Below, piece by piece: positions 55,030-64,000 of a stretch of DNA of 64,000 bases. Origin of the DNA: Vicugna pacos (Eukaryota > Chordata > Mammalia > Artiodactyla > Camelidae); contig NC_133005.1 of assembly GCF_048564905.1 (NCBI RefSeq), positions 16,423,501 to 16,487,500 of the forward strand, in the 5' to 3' direction. The notes under the pieces were generated by a model. That model was not told where the DNA came from and did no database searches. It worked only from the letters and a program-made list of their open reading frames with translations. Position 1 is the stretch's first letter, and each line of letters starts with the position of its first letter. Position numbers and translations under genes: made by a program.

Positions 55030-55590
55030 CTGACTCAGTTGACAGATCATCCTTAAGTGCGAACCTATTATGTGCCAGGCACTGTTCTAGACCCCATGGA
55101 TACAGCAGCAGTGAGCAAAAGAAATAAATTCCCTGTTCTCATGGAGTTTGTGCACTAGTAGGAAGGAAGAGATACACACAAAGAAAAAAGTATATAACAA
55201 GTCAGGAAATGATAGGTGCTATGAATAAAAGTAAATGATGGTCAAGGTTACCTAGAGTGTTAGGTGGAGGTACTAGTTCATATAGGTTGGCCAAAGAGTG
55301 GACTTGACATTTGAGAAGATGTGAGGGAGTGTGTCCAGTGGATTCTGAGGGAAAGGTATTCCTAATAGAGGTAGAAGAAAGTCCAAGATACTGAGACATC
55401 CATGTGCTTGTCAGGTCATTGTATGTGGCTGGAATGCAGTGTTTATGCTGGTGGGAAATGGCCACTTCATACAGGGTCTTGAAAATCATGGTGAGGACTT
55501 TGGCTTCTGCTCTAACATGGGAGATCATTGGGTGTTTTGAGCAAAGAAATGATAGCATTTTATTTAGGTTGTGAAAGGATTCCTCTGATC
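55030..55590 (-). repeat. L2, long antisense fragment
   Basis: 'tattatgtgccaggcactgt', 'tgttctcatggagtttgtgc', 'gaaatgataggtgctatgaa' and 'catacagggtcttgaaaatc' are the reverse complement of the L2 3' half in order. Confidence 0.8.
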
Positions 55591-57486
55591 TGTGGAGACT
55601 GAATTTATAAGGCAGTAAAAGCAGAAGAAGGGAGAGAAATTAGGTGATTGCAAATGCTCTCGTGAGAATTGATGTCTTAACTAGAATGATGTGGCAGATT
55701 GATTTCCTCTCACGGGCTCAGCTAATGGCCTCCCTGTTTCTTCTTCTTCCCTCTTGGGCCTGGCTTTCCTGCTGGAAGTTGAGAACCATGTGGAACAGAA
55801 GCCCATCATCCCAGCTGAGGCTGTCCTAGGTCAGCTAGTAGGCAGCTCCTCAACACGTCAGGGAGCCCCAGGCAAGACCAGGGAGTGGTCCAACTGAGCT
55901 GAGTGAGATCAGTAGAACCTCTCAACTCATAGACTTACAATTTAGGGGTAGTTATGACAAGGATTATGGCATTATGGTGTGCATTCCACTTGCCATATTG
56001 CATGATACAGATGACACTCATGGAGATGGTGGTGTCAGTGGATTCTGAGTGTCTATTGAAGGAAGAAGCAGTTGGCTGAGAGAGAGAAGCTGCATGACTC
56101 CAAGGTTCTTCCCCGGGCGATTAGAAGAATGAATGCGGATAATGGAGGTGGATATTGAATCCAAATTGAATCTTTGGTCAATATATTATGATTCATTCAA
56201 GTGAAAATCATAAAATAAAAATTGTCCCCAACTTACAAATTTTTGTAAAATAGTTTTTTTCTGAAGGAAAAATCAAACATTAGAGTAGCTTTGGCTAGAG
56301 AAGCAGAAAAATAAAAACTAAATTAAAACCTTTTCTTTAGTCATCCTGCTAGAGGAAATGTATCAAATCATACAGCTCACTGACTTTTTTTAATAACTAG
56401 AATTTGGGTAAATATTTCTTCATCAGTGGTGGAACTGTACTCTGGTAGATGCTGGTCCTTGACCTGACCAATGTGTTTCCCTTCAGATGCTGTGATTAGA
56501 TGCTCTGATTGCTGCTACTAATGGTTCACAGATGCTCTTTTTCCTGAGACTCCCCTGGGCCAGGGGGCCTGTGTACCAGGAGATGCCTGGGAGGTTAAAA
56601 CCTACCTACTCAGCCATCAAATGGGTGCAGAGGTGAACAACTTTGTGGTGCTATTCACACTCCAGAGCCACTCCTGTGATCAGGCTGGGGCTAGACTTCA
56701 GCTGCACTCACTGATATTATAAAATTATTAGTGTAGAATTGAGAAAAAACAGAATGAGTATTAAATATACAGAAAAGGGTTAATTTGGGGAAGACACATG
56801 TAAATATCATTTTCTCTAACTTCAAGAGACTCTCAGCGTAAGTTCTTTGAACTGCATTTTGTTTAAATTGTTTCATTAACTATTGTTTGCTAAAAGCACA
56901 TTTCAAGTGGAGAGAATATATTGTCATGACTATAAATGTTGTGTTGAATTTGACCTGCAACTGTAACTAAATTTAAAAACATCAGACCTCACAGCCATCA
57001 TTCTGAATCATCCTTTATATTATTTATGACTGATTCTATAATACATGGTTCATAAAATTAAATGGTATGTTTGGACATGATAGAAATTCAGAATTATCTA
57101 ATGAAGAGCTAAAAGAGAGATGGTAGAGAAAGCCAGTCCAATTTCTGGATTATTCACTTGAGGAAACTGCAAGTTATAAAGATTAAGTGATTTATCCAAA
57201 GTCATGGAGGTAACTGGTGTCATATCTAGAAATAGAAGGCAGAATGAGGTATAGAAAATATATTCACTATAAGGTTGTAACTGTTACTAGAAGAATGAAA
57301 AATATTAAAAATGAAACAGATAATTGATAATTATCAATATAGTTCTTTTAAATAATTCACTTATCCATATAATTCAGGCAAATTCAACACTGCAGTCATT
57401 TCTTATGGGACAGCTAGTAGCTATGGGGAACAATTTGGCAGTATTGTGTGAACATCATTGGGGTTGGGTTTGTTGAATAAAGTAAC
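55591..57486. other. Upstream intergenic stretch
   Basis: No credible gene. 55667-55945 has the look of an old LTR-like repeat; 57155-57250 resembles an antisense MIR core ('gattaagtgatttatccaaa', 'gtcatggaggtaactggt'). Confidence 0.45.
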
Positions 57487-57565
57487 ATTCTCAAACTGTT
57501 ATTAAATAAAAATCATCTGGAGGTCTTGCTAAAAATGCAGATTTTAAAAGGCAAGACCACAAAAA
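57487..57565 (+). repeat. MER20, left part
   Basis: 'tctcaaactgttattaaata', 'aaaatcatctggaggtcttg' and 'ctaaaaatgcagattttaaa' are the first half of MER20. The second half lies at 59377-59460 beyond an L1. Confidence 0.6.
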
Positions 57566-59365
57566 AGGAAATTTAGAAAGCAATTCCATTTACAATGGCA
57601 TCAAAAAGAGTAATACATTTGGGAAAATTTTAACAAGGGCAAGACTTGTAACTGAAAAGTACAAAACGTTGTTGACAGAAATTGAAGAGCTAAATAAACG
57701 GTAAATAAACAAACAAACAAAGTCCATGTTCTTGGATTGGAAGATTTAGTATTGTTAAGGTGGCAGCACTCCCCAAACTGATCTATAGATTCACCACAAT
57801 CTTTACCAAAATAAATCTCTGCCATCTTTTTGGACAGAAATTGACAAGCTCATCCAAAAATGCATAAGGAAATGCAAGGGACACAGAATAGCCAAAATAA
57901 TCTTGAAAAACAGCAAAGTTGGAAAGGTAACACTTCTTTTTTTCAAAACATGCTACAAAGCTATAGTAAACACAAGAGTGTGATATTGGCATAAAAGTAG
58001 ACTTATAGATCAATGGAATAGAACTGAAAGTCCAGAAATAAACCAATACATCTATGGTCAAGTGATTTTAACACAGTTGCCAAGACAATTCAATGGGGGA
58101 CAGAATAATCTTTTCAATAAATGATGCTGGGACAACTTGATATCATTAGAAAAGAATGACTTCTACCTCATAATATGTTAAAAATTGATTCAAAGTGGAT
58201 CAAAGACCTAAATATAAGAGGGAAAATTATAAAACTTTTAGCAGAAACATAGGAATAAATCCTCATAACCTTGGATTAGGCAGTGTTTTCCTACATTGAC
58301 ACATATGACCACTTAAATTAGAAGCAACCAAAGAAAAAATAGATAAATTGGTTTTAATAAAAGTTTTTTAATTTTGCCATCAAAGGACACTATCAAGAAA
58401 GTGAAAATATGAAAAGACAACCCATGGAATGGGAGAATATAAAAATATTTGCAAGTCATATATCTGATAAGGATATAGTACCCAGAATATATACATATAC
58501 ACACAACTACAATAAAAGACCCCAGTCCAATTTAAAAAATGGACAAAAGATTTGAATTTTCTTCTCCAAAGAAGATATCAGTTGCCAAATAGCATATGAA
58601 AAAATGCTCAAATCATTAGTCATCAAGAAAATACAAATTAAAGTCACAGTGAAATACCACTTCATATTCACAACAGGGTCGCTATCATCAAAAACATGGA
58701 CAAAAGCAAGTGTTGGTGAGAATGTGGAGAAATTGGAACCCTTATATATTGCTGATAGGAAGGTAAAATTGTACAGCTACTTTGGAAAACAGTATAGCAG
58801 TTTCTCAAAAATTTAAACATAAAGCTGTCATATGACTTAGTTTTTCCACTGGGGCCTCCTAGGTATATATCCAAGAAAATTGAAAACATATATTTACATG
58901 AAAACTTCTACACAAGTGTTCTGCATGAGAGTTCATAATAGTCAAAAGATGGAAACAATCCAAATGCCCAAGAATTGATGAATGGACAAATGAAATGTGG
59001 TTATATCTATAAAATACAATATTATTCAGTTATAAAAGGGAATAAAGTACTGATATATGTTACAATATGAATCAATCTTGAAAACATTTTAAGAAACCAG
59101 ACACAAAAGCCAAGTATTACATTATTCCATTTATATGAAATGTCCAAAATAGGCAAATCCATAGAGAGAGTAGATTAGTGGTTGACCAGGGGCTGGGGGA
59201 GGAGAGGGAGAGAAGTGACTTCTAGGGGTCCAGGATATCTTTTGGGAGTGATGAAGATATTCTGGAATTTGTACTAATGCTGCACAATGTCTTGAATCTA
59301 ATTAAAATATCCACTGAATTGTACATTTTGCACAAATTGAAGAATTTTATGGTATGTGAACAATG
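57566..59365 (+). repeat. Old LINE-1, about 1.8 kb of ORF2 and 3' UTR
   Basis: The ORF2 3' half is recognisable, e.g. 'cattccatttacaatggca'-type start, 'aaataaaccaatacatctat', 'gatgctgggacaacttgata', 'tgcaagtcatatatctgata' and 'gccaaatagcatatgaaaaa'. It ends with 'ccactgaattgtacattttg', an L1MA/MB-like tail. Many frame breaks: an old inactive copy. Confidence 0.85.
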
Positions 59366-59376
59366 CGAGTCTGGTG

Positions 59377-59460
59377 TGGGGTCCAAAATTCTGATTTTCT
59401 AAAAGCTCTTGGGTGATGGTGATGCAACTAGCTCTCATATCACACTGGGAAAAGCAAGGG
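59377..59460 (+). repeat. MER20, right part
   Basis: 'ggtccaaaattctgattttc', 'taaaagctcttgggtgatgg' and 'tgatgcaactagctctcata' continue the MER20 consensus interrupted at 57565. Confidence 0.55.
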
Positions 59461-59784
59461 TTTAGAGAACTCATTCCAAGGTCTGGATGGGGCATACAGT
59501 GCTCGACTTCTACACATCGTGTTAGCAATGTGTGGTTGTACGTTGTTGGAAAAAGGAGTCCCTCGTTATCTCCAGTGTGACAGTAACTCAGAATGTAGAT
59601 ACTTGGGCAATGTGTGATGTGCGTATCTTATAGAGGAACACAGAACTATCTCCTTAAGATAGTATGTATGCCACACATCTTAGCGCTTCAACCACCCCTA
59701 CCCTCTGAGGCTCAATCAGAGAGGGCTCTAGTGGAACGAACATCATGGATGTTGCATCTGGGAAACTAGACAGTATGTTAAGAA

Positions 59785-59910
59785 CTGTGTCAAGCAGGGC
59801 TCTACCAGAAGCCAAAGGATTTAACACAGAGGAAATTTTACTGAGAATTGGTTGCACAGGTGATGGGTGAACTGAGACATTGCTGCTTCTGGTTGCCCAG
59901 GCAACGGGAG
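59785..59910 (+). repeat. Unassigned repeat family, possible copy D
   Basis: 'ggctctaccagaagccaaag' and 'aggaaattttactgagaatt' are a weaker match to the other copies (A, B, C, E). Confidence 0.3.
59892..59905. promoter_or_regulatory. Perfect RFX X-box palindrome (GTTGCC-CA-GGCAAC)
   Basis: Both arms match the X-box consensus GTNRCC(0-3)RGYAAC exactly, with a 2-bp spacer. It lies about 14 kb upstream of the ANKEF1 promoter island. Function is inference; such a site can occur by chance in an old repeat. Confidence 0.35.
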
Positions 59911-60539
59911 CCCAGTCTTTATGCTAATAATGGTATAATGAGGATCAACACATGGAAACAAAGTTGGAATCACACCTGGTCCAGGGAGCATCCTCTAGGG
60001 AAGGCCGTGTAGGAACTGGGGTGGGATTAATTTGAGAGGTTGTGAAGGGGATGGATTTGTGTGTGAAAGCAGGAAGTTGAGGCTTCTGTAGAGTGTTTGG
60101 TAATGAAGAACAAAAGGGGTGGCTAATTCTCTGTCTTGTCTCTTGATGCACCGTGCAGTTCACCTGGGAATGGAGAATCCAGAAAGTGGGGGCTTGGCTG
60201 GCTCCCCACTCTGGAAGCAGAAACACTATTTTTTTTAATGCAGGAGGGAAAAATCATGATTTGCAAAGTTCACCCTGCTCTTCTTGAAATATGTAAATGT
60301 TTTTCATTTTGTTTTTATGCAGTTGTCTTACTTCCCTAGTTACTGAAAAGTTCTAGTTTTGTGTTGAACATTTTAACATTTTTTTTAATATTGTGAGAGA
60401 AATATCTTCACAAATAATCCTTGTTATCTGAAGACAGTTTCAAATATTTTTCACATATTAGAAAAAATTTAAACAAAATCTTTTACTTTTAAACAGTTTT
60501 TATTTTCAGTGATTATAGCAGAAATCAAAATGCTTAACG

Positions 60540-60660
60540 TTACTCAAACTTTCCTGTATACCACAATCACCTGCTGGTCTGAGGAAGAAGGCCTGAGAGT
60601 CTGCATTTCTAACCAGCTCCCAGGTTAATGCCATTGCTACTGGCCCAAGGTCCTCTTGCT
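60540..60660 (+). repeat. MER20 fragment
   Basis: 'ataccacaatcacctgctgg', 'gagtctgcatttctaaccag' and 'ctcccaggttaatgccattg' follow MER20 order. Confidence 0.65.
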
Positions 60661-60879
60661 ACTTTGAGTGGCAAGAATTTAATTCATTATCATACTACCA
60701 GGAATTAGAAATGGTAATTTAGTAGTTAAATGTGGACCAAATATAATATTTTTTCCATGCACTTTTTTCAATGGTGGAAATAATTTTTGTTATATTTATT
60801 TTCCTTTGATAAATTTTGCAAGTAATATGTGGTTACAAAATATTCACTAATTATAGAAATGGTTGGAGTAAAAGTAAAA

Positions 60880-62570
60880 ATTAATCTTCATTCTCCACCT
60901 TCTCCCTCAATGTCTCTACTCTGAGGATAATAAATACTTCGGTATAGTAAACACTTTGTATGTATAAATAAAAATAAATGAGAGCAGTGTAATCAGTACT
61001 TCGGTATTTATTGAGAACTTTCAAGTGCATTTAGATACATACACGTGTGTGCAAACCCCACACATATAAAACACGAGAGAATCATAGAATTTTCTTCTAC
61101 TTGCTTTTTTAAAAAATTATCAACCTCAGATTGACATTCTTCCATGTCAGCATTCATTTGATTTTGTGGCTATTACATTCTATTGATTGTAATTATTTCT
61201 ACTGGTCACTTTTAGAAATAGCAAGCATTGTTACATATAATTTTGTACATGTGTGAATATTTCTAAAAGCTAATGGCTAAGTTAAAGTACATTTTTAATT
61301 TGGCAAATAATGACAAATTGACTTCTAACAGTGTTGGATGAGAAGCCGTTTCTCCACATCCTTATTAAACACTGGATATCATGAACCTAATGGACTTTAG
61401 GAGTTATTTTTAATTGCATTTACCCAGTTGGGAGCTTGAACATTCTTTTCATATATTTATTTGCCATTTATGTTATTTATTCTTTTGAAATTGCTTATAT
61501 TTACTTTTCTCATATCTCTATTAAGTTGTACATGTTTTTTCATATTGATTGATGGGAACTCTTTGTATATGATATGATAGATATTGACTTTATGTTTAAT
61601 ATATGTACACACACACATTTTTGCCAGAGGTAGTATAGCATGCTGGTAGGGAGCACTGGCTCTGGGTTGGCATCCTAGTTTTCACCACGTGGCAGTTTAC
61701 ATGATCTTATTTAACATCTTTATATCTCAGTTTTCTCAACAGTATGAGTGGAATAATAATGGTATCTACTACATATCTAAAGATCATTTATTTACTATTT
61801 CCCTAGTGATTTAAATGCTATCTTTATTATAATTTTCCTATTATTCTTAGCCAAACACTTTAAAAAATAATATTTAGAATCAACTTGAACAGATTTATCT
61901 AAAATTATCTTTAAGGTAATCAATAGATTAATTTGGGGAAAAAATGTAAACCTTTATAAACTTGAGGCTCCTCACTACAGTCCATATTATGTAGTTTTAT
62001 GTAGTTAAGTCTATTTTTTGCCCTGTTAACTTTTAATATATTTGAAGTTTTTTTGGGGGGAGAACAAATATAGTTTTGTTGCTGTTTTGAATGAGATCTT
62101 TATATTGGACATTGTTGGCACGTTGAAATGTCTGTGTTTTCTGTATGTTTATCTTATTTTTAGACACCTAGCAAATTCTTCATATTTCTGTAATATATTT
62201 TAATTTCATTATTTTGAATTTTAATGTAAAAGCATTGAATTTTCCCCAGTATTTACTAATGTTTTGGCCTTCTTTTCCAGAACTCTAAAGACCATTGTGA
62301 AAAATGGAGATTTGTGGCATTATTGCCTTAATGTTTGCCTTATTTTATAGGAATACTCCTAACATTTTGTCATTGATATTTGCCGTAGTTTTCCTGAAAA
62401 CATCATGTCAAACTTAAGAAGTCTCCTTTGCCCAACTTCCTAATTTTTAGTTTTTAAAATCAAAGGTGAGTAATACATTTTGTCAAATACTTTTCTGACC
62501 AACAATAAGGAGTTTTACTCATTTATTCTATTAATCTAGCAATTTAGCATAAATACACTTTCTATTCTTT
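60880..62570 (-). repeat. Very old LINE-1 sequence, antisense, interrupted by a MIR
   Basis: 'gacttctaacagtgttggat', 'tgatgggaactctttgtata' and 'acattttgtcaaatactttt' resemble antisense L1 3' UTR and ORF2. Very diverged; borders approximate. Confidence 0.4.
61630..61790 (+). repeat. MIR SINE
   Basis: 'gtagtatagcatgctggtag', 'ggagcactggctctgggttg', 'ctcagttttctcaacagtat' and 'aataatggtatctactacat' match MIR in forward order. Confidence 0.75.
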
Positions 62571-62624
62571 TGTTGTTCCTTTTATTCATTTATTTGTCTT
62601 TGAGGATAGCGTTCCTAATGAGTG

Positions 62625-62945
62625 TAGAGAGGGCTGCAATTTTAAGGAGGTGATCAGGGTAGCAGGGTAGGCTTTGGCGAGATGATGGTACTTACGACTT
62701 GACAAAAGTGGAGAGATACCTTGGAGAAGAGCTTTCTAGGCAGAGAGAACAGTGGGTCCTGAGGCAGGGGCTTACCTGGCATGTTTGAGGAAGATATCAG
62801 TGGGTCCTGAGGCAGGAGCTTACCTGGCATGTTTGAGGAAGAGACAGGCGACCAGAGTGGCTGCAGCATCATGCGTAGGTGGGGGAGCGGAGGAGAGGAG
62901 GTGCGATGCGGAGCCCAGGGAGGGTTTTGAGCAGAGGAGGAATGA
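62625..62945 (-). repeat. L2 antisense fragment with a 48-bp tandem duplication
   Basis: The reverse of the L2 middle region ('gagaagagctttctaggcag', 'aggcgaccagagtggctgca', 'gagggttttgagcagaggag'). A 48-bp unit is repeated at 62751-62798 and 62799-62846, differing at only a few positions. Confidence 0.75.
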
Positions 62946-64000
62946 AACACTTCCTATTCTTAGGCTATTCTTCAGTTCCTAAAATAAACCTTCCTTATCA
63001 CGAGGCATTGTTAGTATTTTAAGATGTTGCTACAGTGAATTTGAGAATATTTTATTCATTATAGTTGCATTGAGCTTAACGTCTACCCTTTTATTGGCAT
63101 AATATCAAGTGGTTTCCATTTTTCATGTTTTCTTCTTTTTAATGCGCTGGAACAGATTCTAAATGCCAAGGAGATTACTTACTAGTTAAAATTTTGATAG
63201 AAATCCCCTCCCTCCCAAATAAGCAAAGATTGCTGTCAAATTAGGGTATGGGGGGGATGCAAAGGGTTAGATCTCTGACTATCTTCCATTTTTTCAACAG
63301 TATTGCTTTTCTACTCATATCCAGGAACTGAGTGGTGTGGAGGCTGTACAAAGTGGCCTCTGGGCCTTTCCCAAGAGCCCAGTGACCTGTGGGGCCTAGG
63401 CCATGGCCAAGGGCAGGTATGTGCAGGTGTCCACCACCAGGGACAGTGGCCTGAAGAAGGAACACTATGTGCAGAATTTCAAGGCCTTGAAAGGACAGAG
63501 TGAGTGCAGCTCTTCACATCCATCTGCTGCCCAAGGATGCAAAGCCTGGGCCGGGTACAGACGGCTGCAATGGGCAAACAGCTAAAATCTCTACAGCTCT
63601 TAGTGCTGAAAAGATCAGAAGTGCATTAGGATGAGCCCAGGGAAAGGGGGAATGGCTTTTCCAGCACTGGGTGCCTAAGGACTTGGGTTAGAATAAGATG
63701 CAATGAACCAACAGTAAAGCCTACGCAAAGGCCATGGCCGAAGTGTGTATTTGTAATTTTATTAAAAGAAAATGAAGAATTGGAGGGAATTTTTAATCTC
63801 TGAAGTCATGGAGAGTAATTCCTCCCCAGTCTGTCCTTTGTGCTCTAGTCCCAGTGAAATCCCCTGCATTCAGGTCTAGTTTTCATGCATCGTCATCTGG
63901 TCTTTCCATCAGCAAGTATCCAGGGGCGAAAAAGAGGGGGAAAAACCCTTCTCATCTTACAGCAGCTCCACCTTGGTGATGGTCCAGAGTGATGACCAGT
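62946..64000. other. Upstream intergenic end of window
   Basis: No recognised gene. An open frame at 63403-63585 (MAKGRYVQVSTTRDSGLKKE...) has no match I can name and no clear exon signals, so it is not called as a gene. Confidence 0.45.

Noticed and set aside
62752-62982. Protein with two copies of VGPEAGAYLACLRK
   Set aside because: The repeat comes from a 48-bp tandem duplication inside a noncoding antisense L2.

Overview
This window is mammalian genomic DNA with one protein-coding gene, and its repeats point to a camelid (camel, alpaca or llama group). Two tRNA-derived SINEs (40799-40916, minus; 42009-42163, plus) have the 'tatagctcagtg ... ggttcaatcccc' body that I know from the camelid-specific Vic-1-type SINE, and both keep target-site duplications. 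Several 5'-truncated LINE-1 tails have the 3' UTR sequence typical of cetartiodactyl L1s. The species assignment is inference from repeats recalled from memory.

The gene is ANKEF1 (ANKRD5; ankyrin repeat and EF-hand domain containing 1) on the minus strand. I could place nine coding exons by hand between 41514 (ATG) and 25228 (stop). All have GT donors and AG acceptors and all phases agree. Joined, they give 2331 nt, or 776 residues plus stop, the same length as I recall for human ANKEF1. An N-terminal ankyrin array is followed by an EF-hand-like helix-loop-helix, a lysine/arginine-rich linker, a second ankyrin array and a basic C-terminal tail. A CpG island at about 45260-45690 is the likely promoter. 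A good minus-strand splice donor at its lower edge (45249) suggests a noncoding first exon. A poly(A) signal lies about 240 nt after the stop codon.

Layout. 1-24960: downstream intergenic DNA with old L2, MIR, MLT1, hAT and L1 copies, several copies of one unassigned repeat family, and a solo ERV LTR at 17221-17749. 24965-41514: ANKEF1 coding exons; the introns hold young L1 tails, microsatellites and a SINE. 41515-45250: putative first intron with a SINE, old L1, L2 and MIR. 45260-45690: CpG island. 45700-64000: upstream intergenic DNA with old L1, a 1.8 kb L1 nested in a MER20, LTR fragments and an L2 carrying a 48-bp tandem duplication. I saw no tRNA or rRNA gene, CRISPR array or second credible protein gene.

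I found no wholly new system. The items most worth a second look are the degenerate EF-hand loop, RFX X-box-like palindromes in and upstream of the promoter of an axonemal gene, two roughly 80-bp L1 insertions with 16-bp duplications, and microsatellites that arose at the same point in two L1 tails.
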